A DNA stretch of 49,186 nt from a virus. The stretch is taken from the IMG/VR virus record IMGVR_UViG_3300027043_000011, positions 1 to 49,186 of that record; one strand, 5' to 3'. Made by a program: the position numbers and the translations under genes. Below the pieces are notes generated by a model. The model was not told the DNA's origin. It ran no database searches and saw only the letters and a program-made list of their open reading frames with translations. Numbering within the stretch: the first letter of the stretch is position 1; every line of letters begins with the position of its first letter. Positions 1-8,404 of this stretch are shown piece after piece.

Positions 1-89
1 TGAGCCCAAAGCTTCGGGGCATGGTCGATGGCAAGCAGGGTTCCGAAGAACCCTGCCAGCAGTGCAACAACAAAGAGAAGCTTACGCAC
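1..89 (-). CDS. Small membrane or secreted protein, runs off the left end
   Basis: A GTG start at 87-89 follows an AAGGAGG Shine-Dalgarno by five bases. The visible 29 residues begin with two basic residues, then a hydrophobic stretch (LLFVVALLAGFFGTLLAI) that would form one membrane helix or signal anchor. The frame is open at base 1. If the window is circular it continues two codons (His, Val) and stops at TAA, giving 31 residues, and its end overlaps the start of the gene at the right edge. It lies just downstream of the cement gene in the late transcript. The function is unknown; a small lysis or membrane peptide is possible. Confidence 0.5.
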   Translation of the reverse strand, partial: MRKLLFVVALLAGFFGTLLAIDHAPKLWA

Positions 90-99
90 TGAACCCTCC

Positions 100-648
100 T
101 TAGTTGGCGATGGTAATGCCCGGCGGATAGCCCGATGCCACACCGGCTGCGCCGTAGATTTGGTCCCAACGATCCAGGACGATGTAACCCTTCATCTTTC
201 CAGCCGACATATTACCCGCGGCCACATACTGAAGTTGAAGATAACGAGGTAGCGCCGCACCCGCTGGAGGACGTGGAACATCAATATCGAGTAGATGAGC
301 TCCCGCCGGAGAATTCGCAGCAGTGATAACAGGACCAGTTACCATGGTATAGAACGTGCTCGGCTGGCCTGTGCCATCATCTGGGGCGCCCTGGAGATTC
401 ACCTGAATCGACGTGCCTGCGCCCGCGACGAGGACTTCAACGAGGACCTTCAACGCTGGATCATCACCAATGCCGAGGTCTCTTGCGCCACCACCCGCAG
501 CTACGCCAGGAATGGCAAGACCCGATGGATTGGTGACAAGCTCTAGGCCCACGCCAATATCGATGATATTGCCACTCGTCGACGTAGTAGCGTTAGGCAT
601 AGCATCACCCGCAGCTATAGTGAAGGTGAGCAGATTATCGAGGATCAT
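100..648 (-). CDS. Bbp16-like capsid cement protein
   Basis: This 182-residue protein follows the major capsid gene, the usual place for a head decoration protein. The opening MILDNLLTFTIAAGDA followed by a segment ending in NIIDIGVG is the pattern I know from the Bbp16 family of capsid cement proteins of Bordetella phage BPP-1 and relatives. The middle (VEVLVAGAGTSIQVNLQGA) and the end (RYLQLQYVAAGNMSAGKMKG) also fit that beta-rich family. Such proteins sit on the outside of the capsid and stabilise it after expansion. The family call rests on recalled sequence pattern, not on an alignment. Confidence 0.75.
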   Translation of the reverse strand: MILDNLLTFTIAAGDAMPNATTSTSGNIIDIGVGLELVTNPSGLAIPGVAAGGGARDLGIGDDPALKVLVEVLVAGAGTSIQVNLQGAPDDGTGQPSTFYTMVTGPVITAANSPAGAHLLDIDVPRPPAGAALPRYLQLQYVAAGNMSAGKMKGYIVLDRWDQIYGAAGVASGYPPGITIAN

Positions 649-690
649 ATCAAGCTCCTTTAAACTTGGAAGTGATTGGAACCAAAGCCA

Positions 691-1737
691 TTACACAACC
701 CTCGCTTCGTTGTTCAGGATTGCGTCGCAAGTCCTGACGGGAAGGCCACGGAACGTCGTGATCGGCTTGCCATCGAACTCTTCAATACGAAGCAAGACGT
801 TAGTCTTGTTCATCGCCTGAAGGTCGAGGTAGGTCCGAATCACGCGGTTGCAGTAAAGAACCGTGCGCCCCATATTCGCTCGGATTTGAGGCGTGTCGGA
901 GCTCTGGATCGTGGTCGCCGAGGCAGGAGCGGTAGGCAGGCGGTACAGAGCACGGACAAGGAAGTTGATAAGATTCGCCGCCGAGACACCAGTGAGTAGA
1001 GTGATGTCGATGTTGGCGATGCGAGCAACATAGCGCCAGTCCCTTAGGACATAGCCGATCTCCCACTTGAAGTGGTCACGATAGGCTTGGTAGGTGTTGC
1101 CGGCTGAGTCGAGAACTGGCCACTCGCCCATGTCCCGATGCTGAAGGCCAGTGATCTTGCCCTTCGGGAAAGTGACATGGGCCGTGTCGTTGCCCCAGCA
1201 ATGAATCCAGATCGAGGTGTTCGTCGATGCGGTTCCCTGGGCGTCAAGCACGTTGAACGCGGTCTGCGAGTTCGCAGTGTTGACGGTCGAGTAGCGCGGA
1301 GCGAGGCCAGTGAAACGCTCAGGGTTCAGGCCTTGATTGCCATAAATCAGCGTCGCCGCAACCTGTTGTGACATGCCCTCAAGAAAGGCCATAACCTCCG
1401 AGAGGCGGAATTCTTGGGTGTTGCCATTAAGATCCGCGATGTCCTTGTCAATGACCGAGTAGGTCTCAAGATTGCCGCAAGTATCGACAATCTGCGCGGT
1501 GGTTGACTTGGCATTGGGGACGCCTTGATTGAGGAGTCGCCATGTGGCCTGAGGCAGGCCGGTCCGAACGGTCGTCTTATGACCGGTCGGGAGATTGCCC
1601 TCGATGACGTACATGTCTTCGAGGATTTCATTCGTCTGTGATAGAAGCTCGATGATCGTGGCGATCTTGTAGCCATCATCGAGACGCTTGGCCCAATCCG
1701 CGTAGGTGATCGCGAGGGCGCCGCCTGTAACTGCCAT
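691..1737 (-). CDS. Major capsid protein (Bbp17-like)
   Basis: A 348-residue protein between the scaffold and the cement gene, the expected position of the major capsid protein. It begins MAVTGGALAITYADWAKRLD and has an early helix (ATIIELLSQTNEILEDMYVIEGN) followed by a segment resembling the N-arm and E-loop of BPP-1-type HK97-fold capsid proteins (GHKTTVRTGLPQATWRLLN). Later parts are typical of this group, for example LATLIYGNQ-like and HFKWEIGYVLRDWRYVARI regions. It would assemble the icosahedral head on the scaffold encoded upstream. Its length is usual for the group. Confidence 0.85.
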   Translation of the reverse strand: MAVTGGALAITYADWAKRLDDGYKIATIIELLSQTNEILEDMYVIEGNLPTGHKTTVRTGLPQATWRLLNQGVPNAKSTTAQIVDTCGNLETYSVIDKDIADLNGNTQEFRLSEVMAFLEGMSQQVAATLIYGNQGLNPERFTGLAPRYSTVNTANSQTAFNVLDAQGTASTNTSIWIHCWGNDTAHVTFPKGKITGLQHRDMGEWPVLDSAGNTYQAYRDHFKWEIGYVLRDWRYVARIANIDITLLTGVSAANLINFLVRALYRLPTAPASATTIQSSDTPQIRANMGRTVLYCNRVIRTYLDLQAMNKTNVLLRIEEFDGKPITTFRGLPVRTCDAILNNEARVV

Positions 1738-1740
1738 GGT

Positions 1741-2511
1741 TTATCCACTTTGCGATGGTAGGTGTGGGAAGATCGCAGCAGCGGCAGACGTCGGACGCTT
1801 ACTTTGATCCAACGGTTTACCGCCTCCCGCGTACGAATCACCCTCCGTCACCTGCTTGGCCAAGGCGTGCAGGACCTTAACAAAGGCCGGGTTGTCGCCC
1901 GCGCCAGTAAGTTCCATAGCTGCCTTGAAGTCAGTCACGAGCTTTGGGTTCTGCAAGCCGTCTAAGGCTTTGGAGATTGTTGAGATCAGCGGCGAGTCGG
2001 GGCCATGCTTCCCGTCCTTACCGGTTAGTTTCCCCGTCTCTGGGTCTTTGAGTAGCGAGTCGCGCCATTCGCGCCTCAACGCCCAAAACGCCTCATTGCC
2101 GGCTTTCTGCATGTCTTCAGCCGACTTGATGGAATGTTTAGAATAGAAATCAACGAGTTTCTGGGCTTGCTCTTGGGTAAGGCCAAGCTCTTTAAAGATC
2201 GGATTGACCTCCTCTGAAAGGCCAGTGTCAAGCTCATAACCTTCCGGTACTTTCCAGGCCTCGTATTTCTCGGGCGCGCCAGAAGGTTTAGGCGCATCTT
2301 TCGGTGGAGTTTCACCAGGCTTAGGCTGATCCCCTTCGGCAGATGGAGCCGGCTTGGCGGCGTCCCCAGCTGCGGTAAGAGCGGCTGCGATCGAAGTGTC
2401 ATTCGTCGAATCCTTCGGGTTCGTCCCCGTCCCCGGCCCATCGCCCGGCGGAGTCCCAGTTCCGTTCGTCGTCTGGGTTACGTCGGTCGAGGAATTGTTC
2501 GCTCCTGGCAT
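1741..2511 (-). CDS. Head scaffolding protein
   Basis: A 256-residue protein directly upstream of the capsid gene. The first 90 residues are low complexity, rich in Thr, Gly, Pro, Asp and Lys. The middle and C-terminal parts are helical and charged (EEVNPIFKELGLTQEQAQKLVDFYSKH, then a region ending in LAKQVTEGDSYAGG). This composition, with an EQAQKLVDF helix, is characteristic of podovirus scaffolds that are expelled when the head matures. Its start lies 113 bases inside the end of the Bbp19-like gene, a large overlap for this compact genome. The assignment uses composition plus position. Confidence 0.75.
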   Translation of the reverse strand: MPGANNSSTDVTQTTNGTGTPPGDGPGTGTNPKDSTNDTSIAAALTAAGDAAKPAPSAEGDQPKPGETPPKDAPKPSGAPEKYEAWKVPEGYELDTGLSEEVNPIFKELGLTQEQAQKLVDFYSKHSIKSAEDMQKAGNEAFWALRREWRDSLLKDPETGKLTGKDGKHGPDSPLISTISKALDGLQNPKLVTDFKAAMELTGAGDNPAFVKVLHALAKQVTEGDSYAGGGKPLDQSKRPTSAAAAIFPHLPSQSG

Positions 2512-2815
2512 TGCCTTGTTCCTTCATCATTTGGATGTATGCTTCAGGTGCGGCGTGCATGATCGCTTGAAGCAATATCAATCCTATATTGCGTTCGCCT
2601 TCCTTAAAGGCCGTTCCCATCGCGTCGCCTGTGTAAGACGGCGCAAACACGTGGCATCGTTCAAGCAGTTCACGAGTCCAAGCTCGACCACCAGGAGTGC
2701 GAAGTAGATCCTGGATAACCGCATCATCACGCGCCTCGATTTGGCGTTCAAGCTTACGCGCTCGGCGACGCGCTCGCTTTTCTTCAGGCGTTTCGTATGG
2801 ATCATGCAATGGCAT
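2399..2815 (-). CDS. Bbp19-like small head-module protein
   Basis: I start this gene at the ATG at 2813-2815 (MPLHDPYETPEEKRARR), giving 138 residues. Upstream ATGs exist but would extend the overlap with the muralytic gene. The segment ARDDAVIQDLLRTPGGRAW, then LLERCHVFAPSYTG and AFKEGERNIGLILLQA, matches my memory of the Bbp19 family: a short helical protein next to scaffold and portal in BPP-1-like phages. Its exact role is not known to me. The C-terminal 37 residues are read from DNA that also encodes the start of the scaffold in another frame. Confidence 0.7.
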   Translation of the reverse strand: MPLHDPYETPEEKRARRRARKLERQIEARDDAVIQDLLRTPGGRAWTRELLERCHVFAPSYTGDAMGTAFKEGERNIGLILLQAIMHAAPEAYIQMMKEQGNARSEQFLDRRNPDDERNWDSAGRWAGDGDEPEGFDE

Positions 2816-3413
2816 CAAGCATTCCAATGCTCTCATTAAGGATTCGGGCGGTTCGTGAAGTCCAATCCTTGCCGAATCGCTTAAATCCTTGGGTCTCTTG
2901 GTAAACCTCCTGCCGACGTTTAGCAAATCTTACGTTAACGCCGGCGACCGTGGAGGGAGTGATAGCTGCCACGGCCGCCGACGTCCTCGGGCCCCATTGG
3001 CCATCATTTACCAAGCTCAGGCTGACTTGGAGAATGCGGGTGGCTTCCGTCGATCCCTCGTTGACCGCCGAATCAAAGAAGGAGAGGTCAAGGCCCGAAG
3101 GGAGTGAACCGCAATGTGGTTCCCAATACCAGTGATAGTAAATCCAACGGCCTTCTGATTCGGAGATCAAACTCACAGGCCGAGTGGCAAGGCCATGGCT
3201 CTTCCGATAATGATCGTATTCTCGCTGGATGATCCCGCACATGGTCTTGCCGCCTGGATCGCCCGCGTCATCAGAAAAGTTGTGCTTGATATCGCTCCAA
3301 ACGAAATTGCCCCATCCTCCAGGCGGCTCGACGCATTCCTCGTGAAGAATGAAGGGTAGACAGCGGATGAAGCGAACTGGCTCCGAAACATTTTGGTATC
3401 CCTCGAGGGTCAT
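2802..3413 (-). CDS. Glycoside hydrolase 108-like muralytic enzyme (endolysin or virion lysozyme)
   Basis: This 203-residue protein carries a motif resembling the GH108 (secretion-activator-type N-acetylmuramidase) signature: an N-terminal acidic residue region (FILHEE), then SDDAGDPGGKTMCGI, followed by aromatic-rich helices (EGRWIYYHWYWEP) and a C-terminal region with NDGQWGPRTSAAV that resembles the family's peptidoglycan-binding helix. It should cleave the murein glycan chain. It has no signal peptide or membrane segment, so release would need a holin. Unusually, it sits inside the head module between the portal (ATGA overlap) and the Bbp19-like gene, so a virion-associated role is an alternative to host lysis. 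Confidence 0.75.
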   Translation of the reverse strand: MTLEGYQNVSEPVRFIRCLPFILHEECVEPPGGWGNFVWSDIKHNFSDDAGDPGGKTMCGIIQREYDHYRKSHGLATRPVSLISESEGRWIYYHWYWEPHCGSLPSGLDLSFFDSAVNEGSTEATRILQVSLSLVNDGQWGPRTSAAVAAITPSTVAGVNVRFAKRRQEVYQETQGFKRFGKDWTSRTARILNESIGMLDAIA

Positions 3414-5242
3414 ATCGCGCCTCCTTGCGGCCCAACTGGCCTCGCTCCACCGCCAACTCCAAGGCGGTTCATCGCAAGTTCAAGCGCTGACTGTCCACCA
3501 CCCACATCGGTCTGCGATAGCGTTTGCGCCCCAACCGCGAGCTTCTGCGCGGAGTCTGCTTGCTGTGCAGCTTCCTGTTGAGCCTGCGCTTGCTGACGGC
3601 GCTTGCGGATTTCGGCGACGACCCTCGGATCACGGATGATCTTGGGGTCGTTGTTCATGAGGTAGTTGTAGCGCTCGAAGTAGTAGTCGATATCAAGGTT
3701 GTCCATAACCGCTGGGTCGACACCGGCAAGGTTGCCGGCGATTTGGATGATACGATCCATGCCTGAAGTCTTCGCTGCTTGTTGAGCGATTTGGAGCATC
3801 GAGACGTACTCAATAGTCATATCCTGGCCTTGAAGGGCGGAAGGGGCTTGTGGAAAGAGTCCGGCTCGTTGGCAGATGGCAAAAGTTCGTTCGATTGCAG
3901 GTGCCAATAGCTCAAGCTGGAGACGCTCCAACACCGGTCCAAGCATAATAAGAGATTCGGCTCGACGGGCGTTGATTTCCTCAGCAGTGACATTCGAACG
4001 CGTCTGAAACTGGGAGATAGTCTGGAAAAGATCATTGAAGAATATCCGCCCGATGCGCTGTCGAATCAACTCCAGGTTCTCGGTCATGGCCTGAAGGTCA
4101 GGCCGCCAATTCCCGTAGATCGACTGCATTGCTGGTGAAGGCGAAGACATAAGCCCTGCGACGTGCGTAACGCCGCCAGGAATCATACTCGCTGGCTGGT
4201 TCTTTAACTGGATATCGGCAACGAGAGGAGGATTGACGTGCTTGTCAATCCCTTGCGCTTGTCGTCGAACTTCAAGTTGCAGTTGCTTACAGTCTGGGAG
4301 AGCATCCATCGCAGGCGATCGACCATAAGCGTCATTCGCGACAGTGTCCCAACGCGGTGTAATATGAGGAGCTTCGTGGAAACCTCGCTTTTCAAGAAGG
4401 CCGGGGGCAAAGGAGCTTCCACCCTGAGGACTAGCACTTCCTCCCCATTCCCAATAGACCTCTCGATACTTAAAGTGGCTAGGGACCCCGAACATTCGTG
4501 CTTGAGTATTAGGCTCGATGGCGTGGGCGATAATGACTTCTCGGGTCTTTCCCGAGCCGGTTCCGTCCTTGTATTGAGCGGCGACGCTGGGGGAGCAAGC
4601 CTCAAATCCCCACCGTTCAACGACCTGAGCGGTGGTATAAGTGAACTCACGATAGAAAACATCCACCCGATTGAGTTGATGGTTGACGTCAGCGTAGTAT
4701 TCGCCGAAGCATGGATTGACGCAGTTGATGACATTCTCATTGTCCTCATAGATGATCATCGAGCCTGTACCGAAGATCACCAAATCGAAGTAGAGGATCG
4801 CAAGGGATTGATAGAAGTTCGAGGCCTGGAACACGGCCATCAGGATTTGCTCGACTTGGTTTAACCAAATCGCAACAGCGTCAGTGCCAGTGGAATCGAA
4901 ACGACCAAGCTTTAGGCGAAACCAAGGCGCGGTGGGATTTGTGATCCCATACATCATTCCCGCGGCGAGGTTGCGAGCAGCCAGAGTAGGAGTGCTATCA
5001 AGAATATGCTGATTGATTGGAGAGCCACGGCCCATTTGATTAGGGGTAATAAGCCACTTGTAGCGGCGAGGAAGGAAGAAATCAGCAAGTTCACGAGCGT
5101 GAACCCACCAGGAATAGCGATTAATCCTAAGCCCAAGAAGACGACCCTCCACATGCCGACGGAGAGCAAGCTCTGTATCGGTTGGAATGCGGGTGCCAAA
5201 GGCTCCCGCTAGTTCAGCTTGTCCGCCCTGAATCGCTACCAT
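3410..5242 (-). CDS. Portal protein (podovirus head-tail connector)
   Basis: A 610-residue protein of the size and composition of T7-type portal proteins. It sits between terminase and scaffold. The N-terminal region RRHVEGRLLGLRINRYSWWV and the segment STPTLAARNLAAGMMYGITN are typical of the podovirus connector family, as is the late region FQTRSNVTAEEINARRAE. The C terminus is Gln- and Ala-rich (RKRRQQAQAQQEAAQQA), a common feature of the portal barrel. It forms the dodecameric ring through which DNA is packaged and ejected. Its start lies 29 bases inside the preceding small gene. Confidence 0.88.
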   Translation of the reverse strand: MVAIQGGQAELAGAFGTRIPTDTELALRRHVEGRLLGLRINRYSWWVHARELADFFLPRRYKWLITPNQMGRGSPINQHILDSTPTLAARNLAAGMMYGITNPTAPWFRLKLGRFDSTGTDAVAIWLNQVEQILMAVFQASNFYQSLAILYFDLVIFGTGSMIIYEDNENVINCVNPCFGEYYADVNHQLNRVDVFYREFTYTTAQVVERWGFEACSPSVAAQYKDGTGSGKTREVIIAHAIEPNTQARMFGVPSHFKYREVYWEWGGSASPQGGSSFAPGLLEKRGFHEAPHITPRWDTVANDAYGRSPAMDALPDCKQLQLEVRRQAQGIDKHVNPPLVADIQLKNQPASMIPGGVTHVAGLMSSPSPAMQSIYGNWRPDLQAMTENLELIRQRIGRIFFNDLFQTISQFQTRSNVTAEEINARRAESLIMLGPVLERLQLELLAPAIERTFAICQRAGLFPQAPSALQGQDMTIEYVSMLQIAQQAAKTSGMDRIIQIAGNLAGVDPAVMDNLDIDYYFERYNYLMNNDPKIIRDPRVVAEIRKRRQQAQAQQEAAQQADSAQKLAVGAQTLSQTDVGGGQSALELAMNRLGVGGGARPVGPQGGAI

Positions 5243-5420
5243 AACGTTCTAGCTCATAGAGATGACAGATATGGGGGCAGGCTCGACTATTTGGTTGTCC
5301 CCAATTCACCCAAGCCCAATTTACATTGTCGACGTGTTCGAGCACTCCAATAGCTGCCTCACGTCCACGAAGCCTGCACTGATCCCCTACAGATGGCAGA
5401 TTTGGTGGTTGCTTCTTCAT
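5214..5420 (-). CDS. Small hypothetical protein upstream of portal
   Basis: A 68-residue protein starting in an ATGA overlap with the preceding small gene and ending 29 bases inside the portal gene. It begins MKKQPPNLPSVGDQCRL and is rich in Trp and Asn (NVNWAWVNWGQPN). The segment around GDQCRLRGREAAIGVLEHVD could be a small beta-barrel (SH3 or KOW-like), but I cannot place it in a family. The tight overlaps support it being translated. Confidence 0.55.
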   Translation of the reverse strand: MKKQPPNLPSVGDQCRLRGREAAIGVLEHVDNVNWAWVNWGQPNSRACPHICHLYELERYGSDSGRTS

Positions 5421-5560
5421 GAGCTTCCGTCACCATTTTCAGGGAACGCCGTTTTGGCAGGGGAAGCTTCCGCCGCCGCCACCTGATCCGGGGTTAAAGT
5501 CGTTGATTCATTCTGCCGATCGAAACGCCCATCGCCCATCATGAGCGCGAGCGCCATCAT
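5417..5560 (-). CDS. Small hypothetical protein
   Basis: A 47-residue reading frame starting with two ATG codons at 5555-5560. Its first ATG overlaps the previous gene's stop as ATGA, and its own stop overlaps the next start in the same way. That chain of couplings is the main evidence that it is real. The N terminus is Met- and Leu-rich (MMALALMMGD) and the rest is acidic and Ala-rich. No family is recognised. Confidence 0.5.
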   Translation of the reverse strand: MMALALMMGDGRFDRQNESTTLTPDQVAAAEASPAKTAFPENGDGSS

Positions 5561-5766
5561 GAAGAACTGATCCGGGGGTCTTTCCACCAGCCATCTCCTC
5601 CAAGCGGCGATGACGCGCCACGTTTGTGGTCATCGGCTTCGCCCTTCTTGAGAGCGATCACACGTTGGTCCTCCCGCATCCGCTTATGCCACGCATCGGT
5701 CACGGGCTGCCCTGCGCGGTAGACCTCAAGCGCCCGCTTCTCCATCTTGAAATCAGACTCTGCCAT
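5557..5766 (-). CDS. Small hypothetical protein
   Basis: I start this at the ATG at 5764-5766, which has GGAG six bases upstream, giving 69 residues. A longer frame would need a TTG start. The protein is charged and probably helical (KMEKRALEVYRAGQPVTDAW, then KRMREDQRVIALKKGEADD). It ends in an ATGA overlap with the next gene, so it belongs to the terminase-portal transcript. No function can be assigned. Confidence 0.5.
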   Translation of the reverse strand: MAESDFKMEKRALEVYRAGQPVTDAWHKRMREDQRVIALKKGEADDHKRGASSPLGGDGWWKDPRISSS

Positions 5767-5862
5767 GTGAATCTCCAACCCATCGTTCGAAGGCTCCACC
5801 AGATGAAACGCCAAGTAAGTGGGGTGGCTTTGACATCCGGCATCAGTCCTGCATTGGCCATG

Positions 5863-6123
5863 TCATTGACCTAAAAGTGTTTTCTGACCCATCTGACCCT
5901 GAGGCGTGGTGACCGCACCGGCGATGCCTGGGTTGACTGCTGGAGAGCCGACGTTAGTTGGTGTGCTTGAGCCGAGGATCGTTCCGCCGAATCCGCCAGT
6001 TCCAGGGTTCAGCGTTCGTTGCATTCCGCCTGCGGCCTGCTGCGCTTGGTTCCCATACATCGGGGGATTAGGTGGTGGGCCCGGGGCTGGCGGTAGCGGT
6101 GGGGGGGAGGGAGAGGAGGTCAT
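5863..6123 (-). CDS. Proline/glycine-rich small protein after TerL
   Basis: The ATG at 6121-6123 shares a base with the TerL stop (TGATG), giving 86 residues. The first 20 residues are nearly all Ser and Pro, and the rest is rich in Gly, Asn, Gln and Thr. Such a chain is probably disordered. Its DNA includes a run of seven G on the plus strand near 6100, a possible slippage site. The coupling to TerL supports translation. The role is unknown; scaffold-like or head-completion helper functions are guesses. Confidence 0.5.
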   Translation of the reverse strand: MTSSPSPPPLPPAPGPPPNPPMYGNQAQQAAGGMQRTLNPGTGGFGGTILGSSTPTNVGSPAVNPGIAGAVTTPQGQMGQKTLLGQ

Positions 6124-7646
6124 CAGTTCAGGCTCGCATAAGGGTTGTAGTCGGCAGGGATTGACTTCGTCAACGCATCGTAGGGATGGTACTCCCCGTG
6201 ATCCGCTGGGTCCTCGATGTGATAGCCGCCATGCCGAATCTCCTTCGGATCGCAAGGAAACGCGAAGGTGCAGGCCAAAGCGTCGATGTCGTCAGGGGAG
6301 GGCTTGCCCTCCCGCATCATCACTTCCTTACTCGTCAGAATAATCGCATCTTTGTTGTTGAATGTGTAAGTGATCGAGAGGAGCTGGGCTTTGAGGTCGG
6401 GATCAGGCGGCAGGCATCCGGTTTTAATCCAAGAGCGCAAGGAACCATACATCTCTGCTCGCTTATTGGCGTAGACCTCGCCTTGCGTATCAGTGTCTCC
6501 ACCCACTCCAGCAGCCCTAGCTCCGAACTGGACCTCGAAACAATGCATTTGCATGTGTCGCACCTGATCCACCACACCTCCACCAACGCCACCTCCGTCG
6601 ATCATGATTCCATCTGCTCGAAGCTCCCGATTGGCGATTTGGACTTGGGTGGCGAGTTCGACCGTCGAAATCCCCTGATGCCGCCGGCGAGGAATAGAAG
6701 CAGCGTCGCGACCACGGCGAGGATAGATAACGCTAAAATTCGAACCAAACCTTGCCACATCAACACCAAGCACCAGAGCACCAAAAGGATAGTCAGGCTC
6801 CCTGGCCATTGCCTCGTCAATCTCCGTACCATTGAAGAACTCCATCTCACCAACGCGAGGGAACTCGCCCTTGACTCTGATACGGAAGAAGTCGGAGTCC
6901 TCGCCGCCGAACTCCTTGACCCATTTTTCGATTTGCTTTTTGTTGGTGAAGCTGACTTGTCGCGAATCCACACGAGTTTGGAACCACTCGGATGATGCGT
7001 CAAAACACTTCTTGAAATGCCCTGTGTTACGTGTTGGGTTACCAAACACGGCCCAGATGATCTGCGTATCGGCATCGGTCATGGCTCCTTCAGCCACTTC
7101 CCAGATGATGTCCGGAATGGCCGAGGCCTCGTCAAAGACCAGGATCAGGCGACGCCCATGGTTGTGTAGTCCTTGAAAGGCCTCGGTGTTGCGCTCGGAC
7201 CATGGCACCATATCGATCCGCCAAGTCCGTTCGCGATCTTTGTCGACGGAATAGATCGCCGTTGGGGTCAGTTTGAAGAGATGGCGGGCAATGAATAGGT
7301 TATACCACCGACCGAGCTCGGCCCAAGTCTTCGTGCGAAGCTGGGACTCAGTGTTGGCGGTGACCACGCCACGTGTATCGACCATGGTCGAAAGAGCCCA
7401 AAGAATGAGGATCGAACACAACGCCGACTTCCCAACACCGTGACCGGAAGCGGTTGCGAGCCGAATGGCTGTGTTGATATCGATCAGGCCATCTCGAACA
7501 GCCTCAAGGAGTCGAAGCTGCCACTCTTCTGGGCCAAAGGAATTCGCGAGCACGCCCTCACCCCACGGAAAAGCCGAGTACGCGAACGAGACTGGATCGT
7601 CCGAGACTGAGGCCAACCAGGAGATGAGGGCGTCATCGTTCATCAT
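6123..7646 (-). CDS. terL: Terminase large subunit
   Basis: A 507-residue packaging motor with both expected halves. The ATPase shows a Walker A motif in ATASGHGVGKSALCS (about residues 66-76) and a Walker B in RRLILVFDEASAIPD. The RNase-H-like nuclease half contains LGVDVARFGSN, an IDGGGVGGGVVD strand and a final SPDDIDALACTFA, which supply the acidic metal ligands. It would cut concatemeric DNA and pump it through the portal. The start is an ATGA overlap with the TerS stop; a second ATG follows immediately. The type of DNA ends cannot be decided from sequence alone. Confidence 0.92.
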   Translation of the reverse strand: MMNDDALISWLASVSDDPVSFAYSAFPWGEGVLANSFGPEEWQLRLLEAVRDGLIDINTAIRLATASGHGVGKSALCSILILWALSTMVDTRGVVTANTESQLRTKTWAELGRWYNLFIARHLFKLTPTAIYSVDKDRERTWRIDMVPWSERNTEAFQGLHNHGRRLILVFDEASAIPDIIWEVAEGAMTDADTQIIWAVFGNPTRNTGHFKKCFDASSEWFQTRVDSRQVSFTNKKQIEKWVKEFGGEDSDFFRIRVKGEFPRVGEMEFFNGTEIDEAMAREPDYPFGALVLGVDVARFGSNFSVIYPRRGRDAASIPRRRHQGISTVELATQVQIANRELRADGIMIDGGGVGGGVVDQVRHMQMHCFEVQFGARAAGVGGDTDTQGEVYANKRAEMYGSLRSWIKTGCLPPDPDLKAQLLSITYTFNNKDAIILTSKEVMMREGKPSPDDIDALACTFAFPCDPKEIRHGGYHIEDPADHGEYHPYDALTKSIPADYNPYASLN

Positions 7647-8173
7647 GCCCTCCGAATCATCTTCACGACGTTGTCATGCCCACCCACGGCTCTAGCTTCC
7701 TTCACGGCCTTGACTCGCTCGCTTGCCCTCTCAAGCTTGTCGCCGAGGTTCATGTTGAGGTTGACCTTGGTTTCTTGTCGGGCGAGGCCGGTGCGGTCAG
7801 ACGCGTCAGCTGAAATCTTCACGAGATCGCGGAGTGGGATATCCTGTGGAGCCTCGGCTAGCCTTCGAGCGATTTCCTCATCTGCGGCCGTGCGATTGTG
7901 GCGTTTGAGGTTGGTGTTGTAGTCGACCTCGCTCACAAGCTCGATGTTGAATTCACCAGCGTATTGAGCGACAAGCTCGGCCATAGCAGGCGTCGCCAGC
8001 CAATTCCGAATGGTCTGGCCGGTTCGGTTGATCATGGCGCCGATTTCTGTCGGCTTGGCCCCACGAGCATAGAGTTGCGCCACCGTGTGGTGGACTTCCC
8101 TAATGCTCGCGACCGATCCCTTAGGACGACCTCGCGGCGCCTTTTCGATCGGGTCGACGCTGAAGATTTCCAT
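7643..8173 (-). CDS. terS: Terminase small subunit (probable)
   Basis: Starting at the ATG at 8171-8173 (MEIFSVDPIEK), preceded by GAGG, the protein has 176 residues. An N-terminal helix-turn-helix is visible (LYARGAKPTEIGAMINRTGQ, then TIRNWLATPAM), as expected for the DNA-recognition subunit of terminase. The rest is helical and charged, suitable for oligomerisation. It is immediately upstream of and coupled to the large subunit. The name rests on the helix-turn-helix plus position. Frames extending upstream overlap the preceding gene and look less likely. Confidence 0.75.
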   Translation of the reverse strand: MEIFSVDPIEKAPRGRPKGSVASIREVHHTVAQLYARGAKPTEIGAMINRTGQTIRNWLATPAMAELVAQYAGEFNIELVSEVDYNTNLKRHNRTAADEEIARRLAEAPQDIPLRDLVKISADASDRTGLARQETKVNLNMNLGDKLERASERVKAVKEARAVGGHDNVVKMIRRA

Positions 8174-8384
8174 ACTTCGCCTCATACGCGCGCTCGAACT
8201 CAACGCTTCGATCGAGCCAAGCCACCTTCGCGAGAGTGATCGGCCGAGACGCAAGGGTCGTCGATGCCGCTCCGATTCTCAACGCCGTTTCAATCGCATG
8301 CCGCTCCTCGGCCTTGCCGCGCGCATGCTTATCCCGCAAAGCCTTGGCGTTGATGTTGTGGCCGATGGTTCCCCAATTGCTCAT
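8121..8384 (-). CDS. First gene of the leftward late operon, unknown
   Basis: The ATG at 8382-8384 follows GGAG and is about 14 bases downstream of the predicted transcription start of the minus-strand promoter at 8405-8433. The 87-residue product is basic and helical (NAKALRDKHARGKAEERHA), with a second part ending in RRPDRKGAARSS. It overlaps the start of the TerS gene by 53 bases. It may be a DNA-binding or packaging accessory protein, but this is inference from charge and position. Confidence 0.6.
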   Translation of the reverse strand: MSNWGTIGHNINAKALRDKHARGKAEERHAIETALRIGAASTTLASRPITLAKVAWLDRSVEFERAYEAKYGNLQRRPDRKGAARSS

Positions 8385-8404
8385 ACAATTCTCCATTCTC
8401 TTCA

